Shown: positions 51,857 through 61,335 of the stretch, piece by piece
Numbering within the stretch: position 1 is the first letter of the stretch
Layout: each line of letters starts with the position of its first letter
Origin: Breviolum minutum Mf 1.05b.01
Lineage: Eukaryota > Sar > Dinophyceae > Suessiales > Symbiodiniaceae
Reading direction: 5' to 3'
Assembly: GCA_000507305.1 (NCBI GenBank)
Contig: DF239616.1
Location: 118,026-182,025, forward strand
Length of the DNA stretch: 64,000 nt
Position numbers and translations under genes: made by a program
The notes under the pieces: model-generated
Seen by the model: the letters and a program-made list of their open reading frames with translations, nothing else
Told to the model about the DNA's origin: nothing
Databases searched by the model: none

Positions 51857-53323
51857 ATGTTTCAAGTCCATGTGGTGTTGCCAAGTGGACATCATGAATG
51901 TCTGTCGATTCCAGGTTCCTCCAAAGTTCGAGATTTGAGGATTGCGGCTCAACAAGCCTTTGGGCAAAAATTGCTAAGATTAGCCACTGCAAACCATCAG
52001 ATCTTGGCCAATCCTAACGAGTCTTTAGAGGCAGCAGGGCTGCAAGACGGAGAGTGCCTTACAGCCGTGGTACTTCAACCACAACTAGCAGCAACACCAA
52101 GGGCCTTTGCTTTTTGGTGTCCGGGAGCGGACAAAATCCTCACATGGGGCTATCCAACATATGGTGGCGACAGCTCAACAGTTCAAGCTGAGCTCAGGAG
52201 TGTGCAACAGATTCAGGCCACAGAGGGCGCATTCGCGGCCATCTTGGCAGATGGATCAGTGGTGACCTGGGGCCTTCCACAGTTTGGTGGTGACAGCTCA
52301 GGAGTCCAAGCTAAGCTCAGTTGTGTGGAGCAGATTCAGGCCACAGAAAGGGCATTTGCTGCAATCCTGGAAGATGGGTCAGTGGTTACCTGGGGCCTGG
52401 GGCGATCCAGAATTTGGTGGTGACAGCTCAGCAGTCGAGGCTCAGCTCAAAAGTGCCCAGCAGATTCAGGCCACGGAGCGTGCATTCGCTGCGATCCTGG
52501 CAGATGGATCAGTTGTTTCCTGGGGTTTCTTTGCTGGGTTTTTCGGTGATGACATCTCAGCAGTCCAGGCAAAGCTCCTGAGCGCGCAGCAGATTCAGGC
52601 CGCACAGAACGCATTCGCTGCCATTTTTGGCAGATGGATCAGTGGCTTCCAGAGTTTGGTGGTGACAGCTCAGGAGTCCAAGCTCAGCTTAGAAGGGTGA
52701 AGCAGATTCAGGCCACGGGCTATGCATTCGCTGCGATCCTGGCAGATGGATTAGTGGTTACCTGGGGCGATCCAGAATTTGGTGGTGACAGCTCAGCAGC
52801 CCAAGCTAAACTCAGGAACGTGCATCAGGTTCAGGCCACGCGGACCGCTTTTGCTGCGATCCTGGCAGATGGATCAGTGGTTACTTGGGGCTATCCACCT
52901 GACGGAGGTGACAGCTCAGCAGTCCAAGCTCAGCTCAGGAACGTGCAACAAATTCAGGCCACGGGGCGTGCATTCGCTGCGATCCTGGCAGATGGATCGG
53001 TAGTTACCTGGGGCGTGGGTGATCCAAAGTATGGTGGTGACAGCTCGGCAGTCCAAGCGAAGCTCATGTGTGTGCAGCAGATTCAGGCCACAGAAACGGC
53101 ATTTGCTGCGATCCTGGCAGATGGATCAGTGGTTACCTGGGGCGATCCAGAGTGTGGTGGTGACAGCTCAGTAGTCCAAGCTGAGTTTGTGAGCGTGAAG
53201 CAGATTCATGCCACAGAGGCCGCATTTGCGGCGATCCTGGCGGATGGATCGGTGGTTACCTGGGGCTATCGACATCGTGGTGGTGACGCGTCAGCAGTCC
53301 AGGAAGAGTTCCAGCTTGTGTAG
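51857..53323 (+). CDS. RCC1-like (HERC-type) repeat protein with ubiquitin-like N-terminus, two frame breaks
   Basis: From ATG 51857, residues 1-75 look ubiquitin-like (VHVVLPSGHHECLSIPGSS ... LQDGECLTAVVLQP). About ten repeats of 41-44 residues follow, each with GGDSS, QIQAT, AFAAILADGSVVTWG; these are RCC1-type blades, normally forming a seven-bladed propeller for protein binding. Intronless. The frame is lost twice: a 7-base TGGGGCC duplication near 52391-52404, then an extra T plus an 11-base deletion at 52626-52650. The net change is -3 bases, so the last five repeats return to the first frame. This may be a recent pseudogene or assembly error in repetitive DNA. It resembles a large family annotated as HERC-like E3 ligases in symbiodiniacean genomes, but no HECT domain is present. 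Confidence 0.85.
52140..53310 (+). repeat. Tandem coding repeats of about 125-132 bp
   Basis: Ten units marked by GGTGGTGACAGCTCAGCAGT and GCGATCCTGGCAGATGGATC. DNA identity between units is high, pointing to recent duplication or gene conversion. Confidence 0.9.
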
Positions 53324-53498
53324 TTGGTTTTTTCATGTTTTTTCAATTTGAATGATGCGTGCATCCACTGGTGCTGTGGCTTCAGAAACAAGGTGGTGTT
53401 CAAGTTCAAAAAAAGGCGTGCGGCGACAAGTTTTGGTTTGTTGTCTCTCCGGGGTTCAGAATCGTGTAAATATAGATATATTTTTGGTTAGGGGGTGA

Positions 53499-53613
53499 CA
53501 TGTCCTTTTCCTGTAAAAGATCCAACAGTGTCAAGTCGAAGTTGGCGGGGTTTGCTTTGGGGATAGCATGTCCTTTTCCTGTAGAAGATTCAACAGTGTC
53601 AAGTCGAAGTTGG
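53499..53613. repeat. Direct 47-bp duplication downstream of the RCC1-like gene
   Basis: CATGTCCTTTTCCTGTA...GTGTCAAGTCGAAGTTGG occurs at 53499-53545 and 53567-53613 with two differences, 68 bp apart. It could lie in the 3' UTR. Confidence 0.9.
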
Positions 53614-54244
53614 TTGAAAATAGACCCGGCTGAAAGACACATGGAACAGGCAGAAGAGAGCGGCGCTCATCATGTCAATTCCTATGTTTTCAGTTTTTGG
53701 ATGATGTGACGAGATGACCCCCACTCGAAAATGTCTCCTGAATTTTTGTGCTTCCAACAAAAACTCCAGCAAGGTTTCGCCAGGTGTCCGACTGAGGCAG
53801 CAGCACAACAACACCAAGATTTCAACATGAAATGGACCCAAGCTTGTGCTACGGACCCATGATACGACGCAGGATTTTCCAGTAGAAAAAATGATGATCA
53901 ATAAAGACACGTATCAGGCTTGCATTGAAACACTGAACCAGCCAGTTGACAAACAATGTGATAACTCGGAATGTTCTTGGACTTAACTGAATTCTAGAGG
54001 ATGCTGGCCACTGCCAGAGAGAAGCACTTCTACAATATGCAAAACATTGTCCGCTAATGATACCATAACAAATGGATAGAAAGGAGTTGCGTGTTTCTTC
54101 CAATCTTCCATTTAATTTCAGGGTTTCATGTTGTTCAGGTTTTATAGCCAGTTCGTTGAAGAAAAGATTCTAATCTTCTAGCAGCAGAGCTGAATAGGTA
54201 AAGGTCATTGCATTGTTCTTGCATTTAGTTTTTGGTACACCGCT
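53614..54244. other. No gene recognised
   Basis: Short ORFs on both strands (103 codons minus at 53599-53910) without protein-like composition or good splice signals. Confidence 0.35.
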
Positions 54245-54342
54245 GAAGTTTCACATGGTTCACCTGAAGTTTCAAGCTCCTGGAAATGGAGATGAACCGG
54301 ACTTGGAAACCATCGTGGCTTCAAGTGAACCATGTTAAACTT
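54245..54342. mobile_element. Family O palindromic element
   Basis: AAGTTTCACATGGTTCACCTG and a right arm with CAAGTGAACCATGTTAAAC pair, with inner CTGGAAATGG / GGAAACCATC. Confidence 0.65.
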
Positions 54343-54353
54343 TAGGGGGGTTG

Positions 54354-54410
54354 TAAATCATCACCACTTGGGGAAGAACATTCCCCCAAACATCGAAGAA
54401 GCAAATCCGG
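54354..54410 (+). mobile_element. Family N fragment, copy N9
   Basis: AAATCATCACCACTTGGGGAAG, then CCCCCAAACATCGAAGAAGC and AAATCC. 3' half only, next to element O. Confidence 0.5.
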
Positions 54411-55467
54411 CTGGAGACCCACATGACCCTACTATTTTTGGCTGCTTTGGGTAGTATTATCCCTTGTGAAACCAATCACCTTTTGATCTTTTTTGTCATA
54501 CGAATTGAGGTCGGGGGGCCAATCAAAGAGGCAATTTATAAACCGAAATCCACTTCAAAACAACCTCGACATCCCTTTCGGGGGTGGTACAAGGTGTGGA
54601 CTCTCAAGAATGAACAGAATTTCACAAAAATGTTGCTGTTGCGTCTTAGGTGAGCAGTAGTAGGAAAAAATACATCCAAAAAGGTGCTTCTTGATGTCAC
54701 ATGGATGAAATCCCATACGTTGTTGTTTAAGGAGGTTGACTCTTCCCGGAAATTGGAATCGCCTTATTCATCACTTGTTTGATGTTCAGCTCTAGGGTTT
54801 TTGTGTGAAAAATTTCTTGAACCACCACGGTTGTCCGGAAACACCAAAAAAAAACATGTTCCATTTCTTTTGATTCAAACCCAGCTACTTTCGATTCTTC
54901 AGAGATCCTTCTAACCAGTTGATATGACCTCAATATCACTATCCCATGATTTACAGAGTTTTTGTTTAAAAAATCTCAACTTGGTTCTATCACCTCCGAT
55001 TTCTTCCCACCAATCCAAGCATAATGCTGAGGGAAAATAATCATCGCAGCTTGGGCAGGTGACGTGTTAAAACACGTCCGGGGACTTAACTTAGCAGATC
55101 GTTTGGAAGAATCCAGTGATCAGGGTGGAGGTTGTTGATTCACCACGGAAAAACATAACGATTCCTAAAAAAAAACACCAGTTATCTCCAAAAACTTGAA
55201 GAAGTTTAGATATTGGTTTTGGAAGAGTTGGCGTTGATATGAAAAGTCGTCCCGTATGCACAAATATGCATACATTTGAGTTGCAAGGTTGCTAGGTTTA
55301 AAAAAGAAGTTGACTGCTTGGCGCCAGATGCCATTTGTTCCAGATGTCATGTTTGCTTCCAATGTTGTTGCCAGGTTTTTGATCCCCAAACCCAAAAAAG
55401 TCATGTCATCCCGGCGGTGAGGAACCAGCATCCCGGGTCGTAAGGGTAAATCCAACCGATAATATAC
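54411..55467. other. No gene recognised
   Basis: Short ORFs only. A D-like fragment lies at about 54911-54965 (ACCAGTTGATATGACC ... ATCCCATGATTTACAG). Confidence 0.35.
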
Positions 55468-55615
55468 GAGCAGTGACCAAAACCCTGGTTGTTCAGGGCA
55501 TATAGGGGATGATACTACCCAGCTATATGGGGACTATTTCACAAACCATAAGGATCCCTATTAAACAACCAGTATTTCATGGAACGTCATAAGGGTTCTC
55601 TTCGTGGCGCATCTG
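55468..55615. mobile_element. Family F MITE, copy F6
   Basis: GAGCAGTGACCAAAACCCTGG left, ATATAGGGGATGATACTACCC core, AAACAACCAGTATTTCATGG, and CTTCGTGGCGCATCTG right end. Confidence 0.75.
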
Positions 55616-55616
55616 A

Positions 55617-55863
55617 TTTTTATGCGTTTTTGCTTCAACCCTTGGAAAACATTGACGTTTCCCCTTTCGCTACTGTCGAGGACTTTCCTTGGAAGAACAC
55701 TGCCTTTCACTTGAGCAAGGCGAGGTTGGATGAGAAAAGGGCAGCTTCCTTTCGTTCGGAAGGAAAGGATTTGAAGGTGGATGTGAACATGCGTGAAAAC
55801 CCTCGGGTTTTGATTATGGAGGTGATACCAAGGGAATTATACCCCCAGTTAAATCATTCTTGA
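55617..55863 (+). CDS. Exon candidate between two F elements
   Basis: The frame reads FYAFLLQPLENIDVSPFAT, VEDFPWKNTAFHLSKARLD, EKRAASFRSEGKDLKVDVN, then MRENPR before GTTTTG (55804). GC-richer than its flanks and well balanced. The codons after 55830 overlap an F fragment, so the stop at 55863 is probably not native. Family unknown. Confidence 0.45.
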
Positions 55864-55925
55864 CCATATAGGGATCGTAAGAAGCCAGTGATAAGGATCC
55901 CTAGTAACCAACTTAATGGGACGCA
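55830..55925. mobile_element. Family F fragment (F7)
   Basis: TTATACCCCCAGTTAAAT, GATAAGGATCCCTAGTAACC and TTAATGGGACG match the right half of F. Confidence 0.45.
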
Positions 55926-56040
55926 ATGAGAATTCATTTTCGGGGGGTCAGTGAAATGTTTTAGAATTGGAAATTGCACGATTTTTTGAGGAAACTACCA
56001 GTCTGGGATGACCCACAGCTGCCGATGAAGAAGCCCGGCA

Positions 56041-56467
56041 GTGGAGAGAATTCAGTTTTCTGCACAGTGTGCTGAATGTACGTGGCCTAGCGATGTCCGA
56101 GCTGTGCCATCCAATTATGGAATGATTATAGGAGATCTGTTTCCAAAATCAATCGGGGATGCAGGGCACATTACTTATGGCAACGCTGCTCTCAAACATC
56201 ACTCAACCTGGGCCCCCAAGCTGGTCCCATAGGTTCACCCACAAACCCTGAGTGGGGACCTGGCTGAAGGCACAGCTGTCACAAACTTCACACATGGGCC
56301 CTTCCTATCAGGGAAGAGGTTTATTAGCATCAAACCAAGCTGAAGGAATCACAAGGCCATTGCAGATCATGTGTGCTTGGACAGGGGTTTGTCTCAGAAC
56401 TGGTCCTCCTTTGACCAAGGAAGAGTTCTTCATCTCAAGAGCAGTGAGGAACGGACTCCCAATGTAG
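56041..56467 (+). CDS. Weak exon candidates
   Basis: Frame 56041-56232 reads NYGMIIGDLFPKSIGDAG and stops at TAG. After GGCCATTGCAG (56366) another reads WTGVCLRTGPPLTKEEF to TAG 56467. Alternative frames and the minus strand are also open, so strand and frame are uncertain. Confidence 0.25.
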
Positions 56468-57447
56468 TATATGGAAATTATATGGCTATCTAGGTGGTGG
56501 TCACTCCCAATTTGCACCTTTGGTTTTCTGTTATTTTCCGGGTATTGGTATGGGACAATCCTCTTTCAAGAGAGCCCCCCATCCGAGCTGAACTTCCATA
56601 CATCTAAAAGAGTCATACTTAGCAAGCCTTAGTAAGGCTCAGAAGGTATTTGTTTTTCAGGATTCTTTGTGGAAAATTCTAGAATCCTGTTGTTGGCTTA
56701 GGCCTTCCAGGATTTTTGTTAAGAATCAACATGAACCAACCCACTCTAGGGATGTGCCAAAACCCTAATTTTTAGAGAGGCTGGTGGATGATCAAAATAA
56801 TTCACTAAGGGTTCCTGAAAACATTAAACGTCAGGGAAATCCTAGCTACCCCATCCAAAAAAGGCTACCCCCAGGGATAAACCTTATCATGCATCAAGGC
56901 TGCCCTTTTTGTTGTTGGAGGTAGCTTTTTGCAGGGTAGCAAGGATTCCCAAAAAAAATGAGCATGAGAGAATTCACCTTTGTGGGAATGATCCACACCA
57001 ACCCCCCTTGACAAAAACTTTTATATCTTCAAGCCTTGAAAACGGATGGCATGGATGTTCCGCATATTGATTTTAAAACATCAACGCAATTGGGATGATG
57101 ACCAAGGAAGTTGGTTGAATCAAGGGTAAGTTGAAAAACAGCAGGGTGACACTAGTGAGCTTCAATAGCCCCTTGAAGCTGAGCCATTGAATTGCCCAAA
57201 AAATACATCAGGCAGTTTGTGTGCCTTGAAAGGCCATAAGAAAAAAGTTTGCAGGACTTATGGCACAACAAGACCAAAAACACCAAAATGCTGAGTCAAG
57301 ATGAGTCAAGTATAGAAGCCTTTCAAAATAGGATTGTTCTGTTGACTCATGGGGTTTAGCACCCTTCATGTTCAAGATGCACGAATTTACAGATTTAACT
57401 CTTTATATTCATGAATGGCTTGTGAATTTATCCATCCCCCCGCACAG
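56468..57447. other. No gene recognised
   Basis: AT-rich, short ORFs only. GGTAGCC/GGCTACC-type short inverted segments near 56850-56940 were noticed but do not form a clear element. Confidence 0.3.
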
Positions 57448-57546
57448 GTTCACGAGAGATTGTACTTGGATGCCTATGAACGGCAGGACGCAACCACACA
57501 GCTCTGGCCGTTTGTTGTACCCCGAAACTGGGGGCCCGAAAAGTGA
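57448..57546 (+). CDS. Exon candidate with strong acceptor
   Basis: After CCCCCCGCACAG the frame reads VHERLYLDAYERQDATTQL, then WPFVVPRNWGPEK, to TGA. A second frame is open too, but this one looks more like protein. Family unknown. Confidence 0.45.
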   Translation, partial: VHERLYLDAYERQDATTQLWPFVVPRNWGPEK

Positions 57547-57863
57547 AGGGTAGCCACATCACCCCCGCAGGCCCTATGTTCATGGTTTGCTAGATTCGTC
57601 CCTTGCGGAGGGTTTTGCAACATCACTCGCAGGGGATGAAAATAACGTGTTTTTTTTCATTTCTTGATTCAATATGTTGACTGCTAGCAGTGGGTGTTTT
57701 AGCAAAAAGCAGGCAGGCGAGCCGAAAAGCGCAATATCTTTTTTTTGGGGTTATACTGTAGCATGCGTTGGACACTGGCCTCACCCCACGAGCTTTGGAA
57801 AATATGATGTTCATGTTCATGATGGGCTACGCTTAGTGGTTGCACATTCTAACCGATGTTTAA

Positions 57864-58076
57864 CTACGTTTAAGTGTTCGTGACTGTGGCCCAAGATCCC
57901 AAGGTATATTTCTCAAGATGCTCCTCTCACATCCTTCAGGGGGTAAAAAGACACCTGGCCTGTGCCCGGAAGATTTCGTTCATTCCTTTTCGATCTATGT
58001 GAATGCTGTTGATGGACAAATCTGGCTAGCCGCTTGGGATACCTACACCACCAGGACAAAAGTTATAAATCTTTAA
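57864..58076 (+). CDS. Exon candidate, terminal
   Basis: The frame is open from 57864 through ATG 57918, which directly follows TTTCTCAAG, to TAA 58074-58076. It reads LLSHPSGGKKTPGLCPED, then FVHSFSIYVNAVDGQIWLA and AWDTYTTRTKV. Family unknown. Confidence 0.45.
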   Translation, partial: LRLSVRDCGPRSQGIFLKMLLSHPSGGKKTPGLCPEDFVHSFSIYVNAVDGQIWLAAWDTYTTRTKVINL

Positions 58077-58134
58077 TAGGGCAGGGTTTACACAAGTTTA
58101 AGCTTAGAATCCGACACCATGTTTGGCTTCCTGG

Positions 58135-58213
58135 TATTGGCGGCCCCATTTCCACCCCGAACTAAAAATATAGTATTATGATTTAGTTCGGGATGGAAAT
58201 GGGGCCGCCAATA
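58135..58213. mobile_element. Family J perfect hairpin element
   Basis: 32-bp arms (58135-58166 and 58182-58213) match at 31 of 32 positions around a 15-bp spacer. Outer ends are TATTGGCGGCCCCATTTCC / GGAAATGGGGCCGCCAATA. Confidence 0.9.
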
Positions 58214-58330
58214 GAACGGTGATGTCAAGTGTCAAATCCGTTTGGAATCGGTGTCATAAAACGCAACCCCCCAAAATTTATAAACTTTCGTCCTGCTGAA
58301 GTATTTTTTCCTGTAAATCAAAGGAAATTT

Positions 58331-58372
58331 ACCACACCAACTGGTGTAGGATGTTTCTCCATTGTCAACAGT
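58331..58372. mobile_element. Family D right-end fragment (D6)
   Basis: CACACCAACTGGTGTAGGATG and TTTCTCCATTGTCAACAG match the D right half. Confidence 0.5.
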
Positions 58373-58712
58373 AAGTATTATGAACCGTAATTGTAGACTG
58401 GCATCATGGGTGGCCGGAAGAACATCATCCAAAGTTTACCCAGCAGCCCTTTACCTGAACGACCACAACCCCGAACGAGCCCAACGTGATCAGATATGTT
58501 ACTAAATCGATTCACCATGATCCACCGCCTTTTGGGTGGTGGTAATCTGGAGGGAATCTTTTCATCCTAAAGGGTACTTAGCAGGGTAGGATTGGGGAAT
58601 CCTCCTCCAAATCAACCAAGATTCCCCTTGGTGAAATATGACTTTTTATTCATTCACCCTAAAGAATTGTTAGTGACTTTACATCGGGTTTGATACTACA
58701 TAGTTGGAAGGA

Positions 58713-58826
58713 CTATCCCCCCCTCGGAAAATTAACATATCCTGAAAGGGGAAGCATTTCAAAAGTAAAAACCGTGTCTCCAAGAAGGAAATTTTTCAGG
58801 GGATACGTTAGATTTCAGGGGGAGTA
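58713..58826. mobile_element. Family C MITE, copy C5
   Basis: CTATCCCCCCCTCGG ... TTAACATATCC and GGATACGTTAGATTTCAGG ... GGAGTA ends. Confidence 0.6.
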
Positions 58827-59047
58827 CAACTTCTAATCAACTTATGTGCACAATTTCATTAGACACAAAGTCTTCTCAACTTTCAATGCACTTAGAAGGC
58901 CTATGATTATGTACTATTTGTGTAGGACTTTTTATACCACTTAGTTTTAGTTGGAAGGGCCCAAAAAAAGTCGTGAGCCACTTCTTTTATTGGATTTTTT
59001 TCCACTGCAACCGCCCCTTGTGGTTGCTTGCGCCTTTTTTTCTCCAG

Positions 59048-59399
59048 GAACGACAGCGTGCATTGCAGCAGAGCATCCAACAAGCACGGGAGTTTGAGGC
59101 GTGGAGCAAATCCGATGACAACCGGGACCCAGTGGAAGGTGAAGTTGGAATGTCTGAGGGGATTTTGTGTTTTTGTTCGTGGTAAACATGGTGGGGATTT
59201 TGAGAAACGCCCAAAAAAAATCGAAGCTTCAAGTGAGTTTTCCATTTTTGGTGGATTAGCAGATTTAATTTGGCATCTCTTATCACATCATAAAACCCTC
59301 CTTTTTTGGTGCCAAAATGGCTATTTTTCTTGCAGGTCCTGGACATTTTCCGCTCGCAACACCCTTGGCCCGGAGACCTTGAAGCAGTGGGCAAAATGA
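59048..59399 (+). CDS. Two exon candidates; first is a Gln-rich helix
   Basis: Exon 59048-59138 lies between TTTTTCTCCAG and a GTGAAG donor and reads ERQRALQQSIQQAREFEAW, then SKSDDNRDP, likely a helix. After TTTTTCTTGCAG a second exon starts at 59336. Its frames read VLDIFRSQHPWPGDLEAV or SWTFSARNTLGPETLKQW, depending on which donor is used (GT at 59139 or 59144). Stop near 59399. Family unknown. Confidence 0.45.
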
Positions 59400-59768
59400 A
59401 TGGTTTTTGATTGTTCAGAGTTTCTCCTTGTAGCCAAGTATATGATGTCTATGACAAATTTGTTTTCGGGTATTCAGAACAGTTGCTTTGAACTTGCCAG
59501 TCTCTGATTGAGTTTATTTTAGTGGAAAACAAAAGCCACGTGCTTTCATGTCCTATCAATTTTGGTCTACTTGGGAAGTGATGAGTGCCTACTATCACTG
59601 CTTTTGAAAAGGATCAAGGTTTTTGCCAGCATCAAGACAACAACATTAGAATGGTTTTTGCTAACTTCTCGTGATGGATGTTGTTTGTTAGGTGTATTGT
59701 TGGGTGTTGTTTTGCAGGGTGTTGTTGCGTGTTGACAACAATATCTCCCCTTGGTTGTTTGAACCGCC

Positions 59769-60023
59769 GTGTTTTTTCGTGTTAAACAAAATGGCTCTCG
59801 GAGACGTCGGTCCAACCTGGAGGTTGAACCCACTGAGAGATGTGGGGTTGGCCCAGGATTTGAGTTCGTTGAACCTGCTGGGGATGAAAAAACATCCGAA
59901 ATCTCCTGGTGGTCACTCTTACTGAAGCAAAAGAAACGAAGATATTCATTTCTTGGATGTAGAGCCTATGGCGATTTTCCAATTTTTGAATGTTCAGGAC
60001 ATGTTTGCTGGAAATCTTGGTAG
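59769..60023 (+). CDS. Possible terminal exon
   Basis: The frame reads SNLEVEPTERCGVGPGFEF, VEPAGDEKTSEISWWSLLL, then GDFPIFECSGHVCWKSW, to TAG. An alternative frame (59692-59925) is open too. Weak. Confidence 0.3.
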   Translation: MFFRVKQNGSRRRRSNLEVEPTERCGVGPGFEFVEPAGDEKTSEISWWSLLLKQKKRRYSFLGCRAYGDFPIFECSGHVCWKSW

Positions 60024-60475
60024 GAGAAGATTCATCACTTTTGCCAATCTCAGTTTAAGTCACTTTTGCCTTGTCCCAAGATATGAAAGTTGCTTGCAAA
60101 AGCACGGTAACCTGTGCAAACTTTGAAATCTGGAAACACCCTTCTTGTTGGTTCTGACATGTTTCCAATGTTCAGGGGGTGGTTTGATTGCAATCGAAAA
60201 CCTTTCCAAGTATTATTGGCTAACCACAGGTGTTGGACGTATTGGATGGAGATATGAAAAGCCACTTGTGCAACATCCGAGTTCATGCATGTCAGAGTTG
60301 TCAGCATTCTCTCGCACAAGTTGATGAATATAGCCAACCACAAAACAGCTTTTGTTCAACGATTTGTCTCATAAGCCGGAACGTTTTGCCAGCCAAGACC
60401 AATTGAAATTAGAGATCTCTCATCTTAGTCCATTTTCAACAAGAGAAAAAATGCAACAAAAACATACACACATGT

Positions 60476-60941
60476 ATGACGTCTCAAGTCATGGCCGATT
60501 GGAGATTCCATCTGCAAATTTTCCCTCCATCTGCACCCCAGAAATATAGAGATTTTTCGGGACTCCAGGCCCATGACATCTCCGAAACCTTTGCTTGGTC
60601 CATATGTTCCGCTCATTGGAGCAGTGTTGAAGGACACGATCTGGAAGAAACTTACTGTACACACCGGTTCTGCGTGCTGTGTTTGCCTGGTAAGTTGGGT
60701 TTTAGTAGTCATGAAGCTATTTGAGTCTCGAAGTGATGCACAGTTTATTATAGTGGTTTACTTTTCATATCTCCCAGAGATTTTATGTTTTATCATTCAA
60801 AATCACATGTTTTTGTTGTTTTGTTCGCTGCAGCCGGAAAAAAACTCATCATCACCGAAGTGGAACGTGGTCGATGTTTGTTATCTATCTTCGACAGGAG
60901 CTGAAGAAGCAACATGCCAGGCCATGGCAACAGCGGTCTAA
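60476..60941 (+). CDS. Two-exon fragment with canonical intron, frame unresolved
   Basis: A GC-richer patch ends at GTAAGT (60690), and the 144-base intron ends TTGTTCGCTGCAG (60833). Frame 0 gives PLLGPYVPLIGAVLKDTIW, then PEKNSSSPKWNVVDVCYLS, to TAA 60941. Frame 2 gives DISETFAWSICSAHWSSVE, then GKKLIITEVERGRCLLSIF. Both are open across the splice because the intron length is a multiple of three. Family unknown. Confidence 0.45.
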
Positions 60942-61178
60942 ATGGCTTGGGAAGGAGTTTTTTTTTTCTGAAGGAAAGGAGTCAACAATATACGTACCCC
61001 GTAGCCAGTCATATGTATAGTAATATTGTACATTAGCTTACATATAGCAGTAGCCACTTTTCACACCCTCTATATACAGAAGCGTTGTATATAGTTGTAG
61101 TATTGTTTTGCACACGTAGGCGTAGTTAGTTCCTTCCTCCCTTCAGGGTCGAGTCTTAACTTTCGGTACGTGTTGCGC

Positions 61179-61189
61179 TTTGGCTCAAG
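61179..61189 (+). other. Spliced-leader relict (3' end of DinoSL)
   Basis: TTTGGCTCAAG equals the last 11 bases of the conserved dinoflagellate spliced leader. It lies 147 bases upstream of ATG 61336. Such relicts mark genes returned to the genome from trans-spliced mRNA. Confidence 0.55.
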
Positions 61190-61335
61190 AAAAAGAAGCG
61201 TTTCTGTTTGTTTTGGTTTGTGGTGTATCTTTCTTTTATTAGTCGGATACCCTCAAACTTGAGTGGTTATCAGCCGTATAGTTGTTGAAACACTAATTGT
61301 TTGTTGAAAAGCCCTTTGTTTTCATCGGGCGTTTC

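Noticed and set aside
60999..61007. CCGTAGCCA, matching the 5' part of the dinoflagellate spliced leader
   Set aside because: Only nine bases, not continued by the rest of the leader and not followed by its donor; probably chance even though a 3' relict lies 170 bases downstream.
61297..61335. Longer N-terminus of the HAD-like ORF starting at 61297
   Set aside because: The codon at 61297 is TTG; the first in-frame ATG is 61336. TTG starts are unlikely in a eukaryote.
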